A stretch of DNA of 41,703 bases, taken from positions 1 to 41,703 of the forward strand of contig UZAE01000079.1 of the NCBI GenBank assembly GCA_900617975.1, read 5' to 3'. Shown here one piece after another: positions 23,619-36,200 of the stretch. The first letter of the stretch is position 1; every line of letters begins with the position of its first letter. The position numbers were made by a program, and so were the translations under genes. The notes under the pieces were generated by a model, which was not told the DNA's origin, searched no databases, and saw only the letters and a program-made list of their open reading frames with translations. Source of the DNA: Rodentolepis nana. Lineage: Eukaryota; Platyhelminthes; Cestoda; Cyclophyllidea; Hymenolepididae.

Positions 23619-25459
23619 ATCGGCTATGAAACTCTGTTATTAATAGAATTGGAGTAAGTAGCCACCAACACCCCTCCAAAATCCTATACCAATTACATTT
23701 ACCGAAGATTCGAGGTCATGGTTATGCTCCCAAATAGAGGGAGTGCTTTCTCATTTCCTGTTCATACAAGAATTTTGTGGATAATACGATGTTGATTACG
23801 ACTCAATTTACATGAATTCCAAATCCACGTTTTGTATTACTAAGTGAATGAAATACATGTTAGTCAATGCTGTTCTTGTGACTCTTCAAATGATGTATTT
23901 CCACTTAAATGTTGTAATCAATGAACCAAAAGCACTCATGGATGCACTAACTCGAAAATGCAAGAAAAAAAGCGATGAGAATTGTAGTTTTGAAGGTGAA
24001 TGCGAAGTCCCCCCCCCCCTCCAATGTATTGAAAGTGGCTCTAAGAAGTCAAAGGTCAAGGAGATACTAAGCAATAGAACAGAAGAGCGATGAGAAGAAT
24101 TTGCCAAGCCTCAAGTGAGGCATTTTTAAACAACGAATGATTTTGCTAAAATCCAGGCAGTATAGAATGAAAGGTTAAGTTTATGCGCCCTTAAAAGGTA
24201 CCAGAATCAAATGAATACGTTCAGCTATCACAAAAATGGGAAAGAAGGCAATTTTTCAAGCTGCCAAGTAGAATCAATTGCAGATAAATTAAATTGCCGC
24301 TGATATTTTCACTACCCTATTTATTAGGCCCTGACAATTACAGTTAGTTTCAGATTTAATTCGTCCTGGCGTTATGTTCACCCACAATTTAAACAAACTA
24401 TTTGCTTCAATGGAGAATTATATATACATAGGAATAAAAAATTATATTTTATTTTATAAATAAATTAATTATACAAAATGAATACCAAAGAGTGGGAATT
24501 AGCCCGTGTGACTTTTACTCTTCATCAGTTGAAACATTCCTCATTCTGAGTTAACTTTTGCACCCAGAATCCAGTCTTTTAAACCACTCTTATTGCATCA
24601 TTCTTCTCATTGTCAAAATCCGAGGGTGGTGTTAATCCTAGAGTTCATTAGACCAGTAATGTGCTATTAAATTATTTAGATCAGCAGGAGGAATGATCGA
24701 ATCCCACAACTGATTTCCATTTCGCCTATTTCATCTTGGTATTATTTCTAATTGTGCTGCAATAAACAATTCTTTGCAATTAAGATTTCACATGATTCGT
24801 GTCAAGAATGTTGTTGCTAAAAAATTCTGCCTTTTCCGGGTGACTTAATTACAACAAGCTTTTATTAGAAAGAAGAAAAATCTGAGAAGGAGCTGTAAAC
24901 AGACTTCGACAGCTTGACAGAACTTTGAATTAATACACCACAAAGGAATCTCCTATTCTGAAATTTTATTTTTAATTTTTCAAATAACCATCTTGCACTT
25001 GGAAATGAAATAACTGAAAAAAATGTGATTATGTAAGTAAATACTCATTCATATATGCTTAGTATATTCTCACTTCCAATCAGTACACAGCGTCGATGAT
25101 TCCAACCCAGTAAATGGAGATACCTAATAATTGATTTGTCATTACTAAGCACAATAAAATAATAAAACTGAGAGTATTTTGATAATGAAAGAAATTTTGA
25201 TTTATTGGAATAGAAAAATACTCCAATAAGGTTTGAAAGTGGTGGGAGGGGGTTAGAGTAGAGTACACATATAAGAAATTCAAATACGGGAGAAAGGTAG
25301 TAGAATCGGGTGTTTGTTCTGAGGGTAGGAGCATTGACGTTTATTGCCTCAGTCAAGAGGAGACACACAAGTGAAATTCGATAATCGATGAGTTGCAAAG
25401 GAATTTTGTCAGAGGCATGCAATTTAATGATTGCACACAGTTTTAACAAGCAAGCAAAT
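23619..25459. other. Gene-free AT-rich stretch
   Basis: Short open frames only. The frame at 23848-24093 runs through a C-tract and looks non-coding. Confidence 0.45.
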
Positions 25460-25471
25460 CTGAAAAATGTT

Positions 25472-25807
25472 TTATTTATTTATTCATAAGAAATGGTAGG
25501 CGTTTTGATAGTTATCATTGGCCCTGGAGCTGACTTCGGGGCTTCACAGAGAGGGTAGGAACATCCAAGTGAGAAGAATTCGGGAGGGGGGAATGTAGAG
25601 TGATTTACAGATGTAAAAGAAACAGACAGACATAAAGTCTCAGGAAGGGTAAGATGAGTACTGTGATAGGGGTCGAAAATGACATACAGTGGGGGTGATG
25701 GTTGTTTAATGTAAGAAGTCAACTTCTGATTAATAGACTTTTTGGCCATATGATTATACGTTGCCCAGTGTGCACCACGAGTAGGTAAATCTATCCCATA
25801 CCCTAAC
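25472..25807 (-). mobile_element. Dispersed short retroposon with 12 bp target-site duplication
   Basis: Bounded by perfect CTGAAAAATGTT repeats (25460-25471 and 25808-25819). The TTATTTATTTATTC end is the reversed tail. Confidence 0.93.
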
Positions 25808-25819
25808 CTGAAAAATGTT

Positions 25820-27663
25820 AAGATAAAAAAACTCTTTAGTTTGAAACTTTTGAAAAATAATTTTGGGAGTGCATATACTTCCTAATCTTAAAACCCTCAT
25901 CATAACTGCCCTAGTAACCGAATGCGAATTAATAAAAAAATATGAAATATGTTGCTTAGGGATCACGCGATCGAAATGAAGTAAATTATAATGCTTGCAT
26001 CTAACAAAGCCCCCCCCCCTCCATCTTCCACGACTCTGTATGATGCAATTCATCTTTTGAACCTCTAGTTATCAGCCTTTACAATTATAGCGATAATTTA
26101 ACTATGCAATAATCCTTCAGCATTCTTGAATTCAGGTAACCAGGCAATAAACACCCTAATGTGCTGCCAATTTTATGTATTTATGTGCACTTAAGTGTCG
26201 TGGAATCTCCATATGAAATTGATTTTCGATCACCTAGGACTTAGCAACCAATTACTGTGAACAAGGAGGTAATTAGCAAAGCAATCAACAAAATGATCGA
26301 ATATTACTTGAAAGCTCCTCCATCTGTATACCTTGTTTATTAAAAGCTGCAAATTGACAAAGACAATTTGTATTCAACTAGCCTACTAGCAGCCCGATGT
26401 AAATAAAATATCAGTGAACTCACAACAACCTAGTTATCTGATCTAGATTTTTGAATTTTGTACCTTTCGTACTCAGAATAGTGTACGTTACAAATAAGCC
26501 AAGATGCCAATAGTTTAAAGAATTCGGCATTCAAATGAAATAGGGCTTTTTCGATGCAATGACCTAATTTTCGACATCTATTTGACCTTACGCTCTTTTC
26601 CTAAACTAGAAGTTCATTTTTCCCCTTTGCGTGGCTCGTTTTGATGTCTTTAATTTCAATTGAGATAGTAATAAGTGCTATGGAGCCCTCATTTATGCTT
26701 CATTTATCATCATCAAATATTTTATGGAAATTAGCGGAAGTAAAGTGTTCTTAAACCGCTAACCGGAAATCATATTATCAACACCGCAAAAACGCAATAG
26801 GCAAAAGAATTTTTCCCATTAACGAAAACTGGATTGCCCTTAATAAACTCTTATTAATAGCAATGGTACTGTAGCTAATTACACTGCAAATAAGCCGAGA
26901 TTTATCCTTAGTGGTTTCTATGCCAACATCAGCCTCAACTTTATCGGTTCTTCCATATATTGAGTTGGCATTCCTGGCCAACTCCAAAACTTTCGTTTAG
27001 TTGCCTCTCAGATCGGACATAGTTGCAGATGGTTAACAAAGTTTCACATGTAGAAGATGAAGTTGTTCGGGTAACCACGGTTGCCTAGTGATTGAATTTT
27101 CCAAGAGAAACAGCATCGACTATCGGATTTCCTGTTCCGGATCTGCTTGGTTCTTATTAAGACCAGGCAAATATTTCAAATATAATGGGAATTTCGTTCA
27201 AATAACAGAAAAAGAAAACATTTTTTTCTGTCACTGATTGTGGACAATGGCGGATCAAAATTTAGTTGAACTATCAATTAATATTTATTGCTAAGACCTG
27301 TGTCTAAACAGAAGTCCCATTTCCTTACCTAGTGATCCTAAAATATCCTCAAGTTTTGCAGTAGATGAAAAGGAGAAAGACAAATTTTATGAAACGCACG
27401 CATAATACATCAATTCGCAAGAAAGTTCAGCATTGGAATAAACAATTTGGCAATAAAATATAATTATCAGCACAAAAAAGATGAAATGGGCAGAAAAATT
27501 CTTAAAGCAAAGAGAAATATTTATAATATTTTCATGCCTTCATTTCATCCTTCCTACTTTCATTTTTGGAATAGTAATACACACCTCTGGAGCCTATGGC
27601 CAACAGATCCAGTAAGGGTTTGAAAGCTTCTTCAAGTTTGGTTATATCTATGTAGGACTATCG
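25820..27663. other. Gene-free stretch
   Basis: A C-tract near 26010 and a minus-strand open frame at 26778-26987 are the only features; neither supports a gene. Confidence 0.45.
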
Positions 27664-28003
27664 TTTTATTTATTTATTTGTTTATATCAAATGGCAAGCA
27701 GCATGATAGTTATCATTGTGCGTTAGTTGACTTAGGATATCAAAGTCACAAAATGTAGAGGGGTGGTAGGTAGGGAGGGGGGGGGGGGGTGAATAACGGA
27801 TGAACGATTCACAGATGTAAGAGACAGGTACAAGGATAGAGAAAAAAGGTTAGGTGGGTACTATAGATGGGGTCGAATATGACAAACAGTAAGATCATGA
27901 TAGTTTGAAGTCAGAAGTCAACTGCCGGGTTATAGACTTTTATGTGATATGAGTATACGTTGCACAGGGTGAACTAGATGAAGGTATATCTATCGCGCAC
28001 CCC
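27664..28003 (-). mobile_element. Dispersed short retroposon, tRNA-headed copy
   Basis: Reads GGGGTGCGCGATAGATATACC on the minus strand, 13 nt after the tRNA-Asp-like sequence. Body boxes are recognisable but divergent, the internal C-tract is 13 nt long, and the tail is a TAAA repeat (27664-27684). No clear target-site duplication. Confidence 0.8.
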
Positions 28004-28016
28004 AAAAGTCGCTCAC

Positions 28017-28087
28017 TCCGCGACCGGGAATTGAGCCCGGGTCTTCCACGTGACAGGCGGAAATACTGACCACTATACTATCGTGGA
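28017..28087 (-). tRNA. tRNA-Asp (GTC)-like gene, possibly the head of a retroposon
   Basis: 71 nt that fold as a cloverleaf on the minus strand: acceptor TCCACGA/TCGCGGA (6 of 7 pairs, one A-C mismatch), D arm GTAT/GTAT as in tRNA-Asp, anticodon stem TCCGC/GTGGA with loop CTGTCAC (anticodon GTC), variable loop AGAC, T stem CCGGG/CCCGG with loop CTCAATT. The A box TAGTATAGTGG is good; the B box differs from consensus at T54. No intron. A T4 run (28007-28004) nine nt downstream could stop Pol III. Directly after it, in the same orientation, begins a copy of the dispersed retroposon, and 17.2 kb has the same tRNA-plus-body order with a decayed tRNA. It may therefore be a functional tRNA gene with the element downstream, or a tRNA-derived element head. 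Confidence 0.7.
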
Positions 28088-28200
28088 GTCAACTCGACGT
28101 CAATTGTGCGTCCAATTAGAAGAAGCATCAGTGGTAGGCCACCATTGACATCAACAAGAGTGTTGCTGTCTGAGACTATGTACTACGTGGCTTCCAGTCG
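28088..28200 (-). repeat. Repeat segment upstream of the tRNA-Asp-like gene
   Basis: Partner of 17018-17155. Reads ...DVNGGLPLMLLLIG...VELTPR then stop. Compared with the other copy the frame is broken further upstream, at GCGACTGGAAG. Confidence 0.55.
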
Positions 28201-30146
28201 CATTATTATTCACCTTTACACACCTATGCAGGCTATTGTTAATTCTAACATTTTTATTCATAAAGTAAGAATAAATGCTACTATCTGGTCTCGAAATTTT
28301 CAATTGTAAATCTCCTGAAACGAATGGTATTGTCGAAACTGCTTATTGAGGCTATCTTATCCTCAATGACGCCCCATGGCATAATTTACAATAGAGGCTC
28401 CACCTAACTATCGAATTCAACTTTATCAACACTTCATTTATCTAAGGTGTTAAACGTATGTGCATTCTATTGAGACGATCACCATTTAGTGTTTGTTGAA
28501 ACTAAAATGGGCAGAACATAGAAGGGCAGGTCAAAGTTGTATCCACCAGAGAGATGGGTTCAGTTAGATTTCTCCCTTTAAATATATTGCAGGATACTAC
28601 ACTATTTGGCAAACGATCGGCTTGCAAAGTATTAACAACAGACTGATAAAGTATATCCGAAGCCTATTTTTCCTATTTACAGACTTAAATGCTACAGCGT
28701 AGGCCGTAATGTTTTGCATTCGAGTGCCTCCTATCTTTTTTGTACCATTCCTAAGTGAATCTCAGCATTTAGTATCTCCTAGTTACTATTATAAACCTCG
28801 TCATTTCTAGACAGAAGCATGAGGGAATCCAGTTTTGTGGTGGTCACATGGTAATAATAGTGTCTAATGTCATTGCTTTTTAACAACCCGAATAACACTG
28901 AAATCGAAGATTTTAATTAAGTTGGGGGGAATAAAATCGTTGCGAAGACTACGAATGGAGTTAGAACTCTCCTTAAAAAGACCTGGCTTACACATTAAAT
29001 TAAGTCGATTGAATTCAGGTGGGGGGGGGGACATTTTCCTCAAGTTTTAATTGACTACTACAATTCAGAGGGGTGTGTTTCTGTGCTAAGAGCTTAGTGC
29101 ATTTTGGATATTAACAAACTTAATGGTCAAATTCATTGGAGTCGTAAATTTTGCTTTATTCAAATACGTACTGTTAGTACCTGAAAGTCCTTCTAGAACT
29201 TAGTCAATGAAATTCAGTAATATTGCTGTGAGGACGTATTAAAACTATTCCTCGATTTCTTAAAACATCACATTTTTCTTCAGTCTTCGCTCCAAATGAA
29301 GCTGGGTTAAGACAAACAACGCCACCTACTTTGAACACCTGTGCCTTCTGAAAAGAATGTTTCCTTAATCCCTTTTGCACAAAGGATTAACCACTGATTT
29401 GACTCAGAGAAGAGACCCTGTTGTCCTCTACTGGTTTCGAGGTCAAAACAGGTATACCTTTGAGAAAAGTGCTTAAGCGCACGAAAGTTGAAAATGCTTT
29501 ATTCGTTTGAATGAGTGATATTTGCACTAAATGACAGTCACTGAGTATGCGATCCTATCCATTCGCCAACTCCACATACTAGAAAGCCGGTTTTAAGTAA
29601 AAGCAATCGGTCACAGTGTCTTTATCGTGGTAAATTAATTTAAGTGTTGACCAGATTCCCGCCTATTGAATATAAACTGTAAATTGGGAGGGCAATCATT
29701 ACACTTTCACTGATATACATTATTGCCTTAAATGGGGTCAGTAAATATCGATTCAGATAATGTAAATTAATCGGCAAGTGAGCCAGTAGAAAGGTCATAT
29801 AAAAGTTACAAAAAAATCAATGAGCTATGATATTATATTTAAATGACTTTTGATGAATTCGCCACCATTCAACCAGCTCATGCGCCGTGGAGTGCACAGC
29901 GCTACCATGGGTGAATATGGAAAACTCATGCTCACTAAGAAATACCCCCAAAAAGCCGCAGCGCTAGCTGCCGCGTAGGGAGCAAGTGCGGTCGTACGCC
30001 CAGATATCTCTCAGCCAACCACCAATCAATTATGGCTATATTGTTTAACAAACCTGTAATAGTCTTTTAAGGACTACAGTGTATGTTGGACATAGCTTAA
30101 AAAACGCGGTCGATGCCTTACGTCTGTTTCCCCTATATTGCTGAGG
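28201..30146. other. Gene-free stretch
   Basis: A G10 tract near 29022-29031. No gene or repeat copy seen. Confidence 0.45.
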
Positions 30147-30463
30147 CGGGGGGTGCGACAGACTTACCTCCACGTGGTGCACCCTGGACAACGTCTACGC
30201 ATACGGCTAAAAAGGTCCTTTTATCGGAAGATGACCTCTTACTTCAAACTACCATCACCCCATTGTATACCACATTCGAATATTCCTTCAGTGCTCACCT
30301 CACCTTTTTTCCACCTTTGTGGCTGTCTCTTTTACATCTTTAAAACACTCTTCTGTTCCCCCCCCCCCCCTCTCGACTTTATTTCACTTTGATGTTCCTT
30401 CCCCTCTGTGAAGCCTGAAGTCAACTAAAGAGCCAATGATAACTATCAAAACGCCAGCCATTG
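30147..30463 (+). mobile_element. Dispersed short retroposon
   Basis: Starts GGGGGGTGCGACAGACTTACC, with a long C-tract at 30357-30370. The normal tail is absent: the sequence leaves the family at GCCAGCCATT and runs into unrelated DNA. Confidence 0.85.
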
Positions 30464-31655
30464 GCTTGCATTAGCCACTCACATTAGAGGCCATGGGTTC
30501 AACTCTCATCTAGACGTATCCGGATATCGGATTGGCCACCGGGATAGTTGGGTCTTGGTTATACAGAGTGTGACAGTATTTGAGTCTCTTTCCAATCCAA
30601 GGTGAGCGTTAGAAAGCACTTTTCCAAGGACTCATGAATGATTATAATTAGGAGTAACATTTAATTCTTTGCATGCATCAGTGCGTGTATATGCTTGTCG
30701 ATGAGCAAACGTCTGAACCACCTGTGGTAGGGTAGTCTTGAAAACGAAATATGGGCCCTGAACCCATGCCAGTAATTCACATTTTCTTCAGCACAATCAA
30801 AAGCAGAAATTATTTACTTAACACAGTAAAATCTAAGAAATGTAAATTTATGAATACAACGATGGTCCAGTTAAATCTTATCCGGATACAAAATTGTTCA
30901 TTTGATCTTCATTTACCTTGGGTATAGCGAAAGACTTAAACAAAAGACAATAATGACTGTCAGACATAATGAGAGTAAAGGTATTTGATGTGAATTTTAT
31001 AACTTTTCAGTGTGTTCAGAATGGTTTCAAAAAAAGAATATGATAGTTTGGCTTAGCCTACAGATGTTCATGCTTCGGAATGCGCTCCTAATTTAAAACT
31101 ATTTAAAATGTAACGCGTAACTAAAATGTCTACCGTCATAAAAATTATCTTTCTCCTTTGCAGCTACTGCGCTTTCAAATGTATTAAGTAAAATTATGAG
31201 AGGGGGGGGGAGGAATGTGGGGGGTGGGGAGAGAAGGGACAAACTTTTAATTTTTCTCTCCTGACGTTTTTTTCTTTTGGAAAAAATCTGGATGAGAATT
31301 TATGAGGGGACCTCGAAGTAACGTAGAGTATTATTGAAGACAAGTGCAAGATTGTACTTCGCCAAAACCACGGTCAGTATGCAATGTTTCTATCCTCTAG
31401 GTTTAACTGACGCCCTAATTTAAATATTGATTTGGCCTAGTTTCAAACCCCTCCATTCGTTCTCCGAATTTTCAATGGTTCCACTTCCACCGCTCCTACC
31501 CCCCCCCCCAGAAAACTACCAATGAAAACATTCTAAATTGTACTCTGTTATGCTGACAGTTAATTGCCCATCGTTCAATTATCTTCCTCTAAAGTAAAGA
31601 TAATCTAGAACCTTTTATTTCACATGTTTTTCTTGTGGAATTGAAATTCTTGCAG

Positions 31656-31924
31656 CTTGGAAGAGTAATTTGTTTGTCAAATTTCTCGACCCTTCATTGG
31701 TGTCCAAGCCAAAGTCATCTCTCCAAGCAAACTTCCGAAATTTCTATTTCATTTCCATCTTTTTTCATCGGTCGGTCTCCGTTTGCTATATCAATGGTAA
31801 TTTCATCACAAACATGTACACTAATCTCTTAGGAAGTGCGCAATCAAATATGGAAGCCTCTCTTCGTTCGTTGCTTTCACCTGCTTATCTAGAAGATATG
31901 GTGGATTGCCTACACTTAGATTGA
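31656..31924 (+). CDS. Candidate two-exon coding fragment with a 36 nt intron
   Basis: After a CTTGCAG acceptor, 31656-31796 reads WKSNLFVKFLDPSLVSKPKS onward with no stop. A 36 nt GTAATT...CTTAG gap (31797-31832) joins in phase to 31833-31924, which reads SAQSNMEASLRSLLSPAYLE and stops after HLD. No start codon and no family recognised. Confidence 0.2.
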
Positions 31925-32477
31925 TTTTATCTTCTTTCCCAAAATCTTATCTCTCAGTCGAGCATGCACTTTCCAGTTAATTGAAATTTGTTATTATTGT
32001 CTACAGGAAAGTTAACATATTGCAACTGTTTATAGAAGGAAAAAGTAAGAACGTGAAGACGCAGTGTAGTCCACCGGGAGGCAAATATGGGAGTTTGGAC
32101 TTTTATGGAGACCTCCTATATACATACTTAAATCAATTTTCCAAGTGACAGAAACCATCACCCCTCGAGTAAGTTTCCCTGATCCGGACAAGACCAACCT
32201 CTAATCTCAGTCATTTGATTTGCCGTGTGTTGACCTGTGCGCGCAACTGGTATAGCAGATGCGCACTTCATTTGAGGTCATCTATCAGCTTGTTCTCACA
32301 AGTTCAGACACGCATCTTGGCCTTTCTCGATTACCACCGGTACTCGTTTCTACCCACGATTTCTCCCATGTTTGAGGACTCCGGTAGGGGTTTACGCACC
32401 GACTTATTTATTCCCTGGGTCATTACTGCTAGATTTTGTCCAGTGTGGTTTTATAGCTACAGGGTTTCTAAAACAAT

Positions 32478-32795
32478 TTATTTATTTATATCAAATGGCT
32501 GGCGTCTTGATGGTTATCATTAGCATTTTAGTTGACTTCAGGCTTCACTGAGTGGAAGGAACATCAAATTGAATAAAGTTGAGAGGGAGGAACAGAAGAG
32601 TGTTTCAAAGATGTAAGAGACAAACACAAAGGTAGAAAAAAGGTGAGGTGAATACTGTGGAAATAGTCGAATATGGCAGAGTGAGGTGATGGTAGTTTGA
32701 AGTCCGAAATCAACTGCCAGTTAATAGACTTTTTTGCCGTATGAATATACGTTGCCCAGGGTGCACCACGTGGAGGTAAGTCTACCGCACACCAC
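32478..32795 (-). mobile_element. Dispersed short retroposon with 15 bp target-site duplication
   Basis: Bounded by perfect GGTTTCTAAAACAAT repeats (32463-32477 and 32796-32810). The duplication fixes both ends, with the 5' end as GTGGTGTGCGGTAGAC on the minus strand. Confidence 0.95.
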
Positions 32796-33025
32796 GGTTT
32801 CTAAAACAATGACTTCTTGGACTCCTATCACACTATGACCCCTTTATTCGTTCTTTCCCAGCTTTCCAATTAAATATGAGACAAACTACCCGCCAAGTCG
32901 TCTTCAAAGACTTTTTTAAGTTAAAGATGATACTAACAAATTCACTATGTTCATATTGTTTCCCCTCCTAGTGTAAGAGAAATGAAATTCATTATTAAGA
33001 AAATGCAAAGAGAACAAAAAAGTAA

Positions 33026-33031
33026 TTTATT
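33026..33031 (-). terminator. Polyadenylation signal of the CAS-like gene
   Basis: AATAAA on the minus strand about 190 nt after the stop at 33224, in otherwise non-coding DNA. Confidence 0.45.
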
Positions 33032-33223
33032 TACAACATAAATCTGTACAATCTGCTTATCTGTATGGGAGAATAGATTTGGGTGGAAGAGATTTGAGGG
33101 AGAAAGTCAATTTAGAAAAAATAAGCAAGTGATTGAACGATCAAGCATACGAACAAATTCAAGCAGACTGGATGGTAGACGGTAGGAAAGGAAATATGGA
33201 ATGAACTCCAATGCCGCTTCTCA

Positions 33224-36200
33224 TCAATCATGTGAACTGGCACAGTTGCGCAGAACTGGGGAGTTTGAAATGGTATGTCTTAGGGCCTCTGTTGCAGCTA
33301 CAACATCTTGAACAGCACCAACTAATCGTTCCATCTCTGGTCCAAGTATTACAACTGGTTTTGAGGCAACATTCATTGCCGTGGTGGGTAAACTCATGTT
33401 TGGTGAGGATAAACATCCAGCCACATCCTTTGTTTGTGCAATTAGGCCCTTCAGAGATTCGCAAACAGCGTTTCCATGCGTTTCTAAGTCACTTCTTAAT
33501 CGTTCTACCTCCTCAGCAGAATTAGAGGTTTCTGAGGGTGATAAATGCTGAAGAGCTGAAGAAAGATTTGCTGCCAAACTGACCAACTGACTGGAGCAGC
33601 GGAGTAGAAATTTTGCATTTGCTATTAAAACTCCTGCCGCGGGTAGATGATAGCCCCTAATATTTCGTGATTTATCCACCTTGGTATCTAAACCCCTAAA
33701 GAATTCTTCTGCTGTTCCACGAACTAGGAGGCAGTGCGAATGAAATTGAGCAGCATAGACATGGAGAAGTCCCGCAAGATCTGTTGGATCGTTTGAATCA
33801 AGGCTATTTGTTATGCTATCTTCTCGATCACTTATTGATAAAGATCCAAAACAGTCGTCCAAGTTAGATCCTTTTTTAGATTGTTCGCTATCTGTGGAGT
33901 CGAACCAATTTAATTGAACAGTATCAGTAATAGCTTGAGTAGAGGTTGAAATCTTTTCCAAAGAAGTGGTCAATTGCTGAAATCCCTTTTCAGGATTCGG
34001 CTCTCTTAGGCGTTGAAGTGCATTCATAAGTGGACCATCTCGTTCCTTATTGATTTTTCCACGTTCTTGCTGGACAAAATTACTAATACTTGAATCACCA
34101 CTGCTAAAAGCATCGCACAGCCGATCTAAATGCGATAATTCTGCTGAAAGACCCTGTTCAAAATTTCGCATCTTTTGGTGTAACGCTTGAGTGGAACCAC
34201 CTTTTTCAAAGCGCTCCATTGAAGCTAACGCTTCCGTAATCAGGAGCTCAATTCGTGATTGAGTCTGCTGCCAGCTAGAAAATGATGTGGCTGGACGGAT
34301 TTGTCGTAGATTAAAAGGTGTTGAGGTTGATCGAGTTAATCGAAGTGGAAAATGGGTAGTTAGGAAACTTGGCTCAGGACCATTGTCTAAATTTACAGGT
34401 GATTCGAGAGGGCTCTTAGGTCCTGTAGTGTGATGTTGGTCCGTCTGATTACCAGACAACGAGCGCGTTTGGGGCAGGGAATCTTGAAGGGTACTTTCAT
34501 TGACTCCCTGAACTGGATTTGATTTCGATGTGGAGGGAAAATCTCGCAATTGAGTGCTCTCTGCGGTCTCCATTGGCATTGGATCCACAAAGCGAACTGA
34601 GGGTTTACTAGGCTGAGCTGATGAGCTCAAATCAGTTCGTTTTACTGTTAGTCGTGGAATGGTGTCAGTGAGTGAGTGATCCTAGATGCAAAATAAGTGA
34701 CAATATAATTCCGTCAACTGGTTGATTATATTCAACAGAAAAAGGAAAGGTATTATAATGAAATTGCAGAAAACGAATCTGACGTACAACTACCAAAAAT
34801 GCTAAATTACATTTTCGTGTCCCTCGCTGAATAACCACTATTGTGACAATGAAATATGCACTAGTTTTCTTGTAAAACTGTCTTAATTTTTATTTAATAA
34901 AATTTCCTGCTCTAAGTTAAATTTTTTTCGCGCAGACAACAGAGGAAAGACAATCGGTTGCAAGGGAACGAGGAAGTCACTCTTATTAGAATAATGCTCT
35001 TGGAGGGGGTGGGGTTGGGTGGGGGGGTAATTAAAAATACTGCACCTGAATGCGCAAGAGTGGGCGTAAATACAATATAATTCCCTATAGAATTCAGGAA
35101 TGTTTCACATAAATGCCACTTACTATTTTTAAGAACCCGAATTAGGTAAAAAAAGCAACCTTCCTGCAAGGAAAATCGAAGTATATGAAGAGCGCGAGCT
35201 CGTTGAAGAATCTCATTTGAAGCTCCTTAACAATGCCTATTCACTTTTGTAGGGATTATAAATCTTTTGTTTGAGGGGACTAAAAGATTACGTAAAATTG
35301 GCGTTGTGTTCAGTCAGAGAGAGAGAGAAATTACCACCTGATTTATTCTGATTGTCAAAATTGTGTTCTAGTACCCACGTCTGTGGATCGAAGACTCCCG
35401 ATGGGTGACTTTTCCCTCTCAAACTAGAATTTGGAAAATTATACCACCTTTAAGGCAAAAATGTTGCAGTTGAGATTAAGATTAGATTACCCTATGGTAA
35501 TCGAATAAAAGTTCGATTTAATTGGTCAAACATTTAGCAAGGCAAGTCAGTGTTTTTCTACATTGTTTCAATTTTTAACTAAAACGTGGTATGAAATACT
35601 CAGAGGTAATTCTAAAATTTCCACTTGTTTCAATCATGCCGAAGTTTTGAGTGAATATATTATGCAAAGTATAATTTCACTGTAAATTGATAAGATTTTT
35701 AATTATAAATCACTTGAAAAGTGCTCTAAAGAGTAGACTCTAAATGGCTGAATAGAAATGCAATGCGAATTTTACGAGTAAATTCTTCTTGGTCAGAAGC
35801 GGTTGTATATGGACACTCCGAAACTTTTGATCTCTGACTTAGTGGACGTTACTCACCGTGACACTCAAACACATCAAGGTCTTAAGAATATTTTACTCTT
35901 AATATTTCCCCAATCCATAAGGCTTAGCCAAATTTAATCAGGTGCATTGATTTCGCTTAGCTAAAGCCATTTAGATGACGCCTTACAAATCATTCAATAC
36001 TCTATTCAACCCCCAATCCCCCCCCCCCACATCACCCGGAAAAAATTATTGAAACTAATTGTGTCTGCTACTTGAAATACTGCGAGAAAAAACACCTTAT
36101 TTTTTTGTCAGTATGAACCAATCCCAAAATGGGCTGATGTTTAAAACATCAAATCTGGACCCCCAGCACTGAAAAACTCGTAAATATAAATATCCAAATC

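Noticed and set aside
25045..25449. 134-codon open frame on the minus strand
   Set aside because: Low-complexity, Leu/Ser/Tyr-rich translation of AT-rich DNA; no domain, splice context or start context.
26778..26987. Minus-strand open frame beginning near ELARNANSIYGRTDKVEADV
   Set aside because: Faintly protein-like, but an in-frame stop lies just upstream, no convincing splice acceptor was found and the C-terminal half looks like noise.
30464..30610. Second tRNA-like B box (GGGTTCAACTC) just after a retroposon copy
   Set aside because: No cloverleaf could be drawn and no second copy in the window supports a repeat family.
33211..33525. 104-codon open frame on the plus strand
   Set aside because: Shadow of the terminal CAS-like exon on the other strand.
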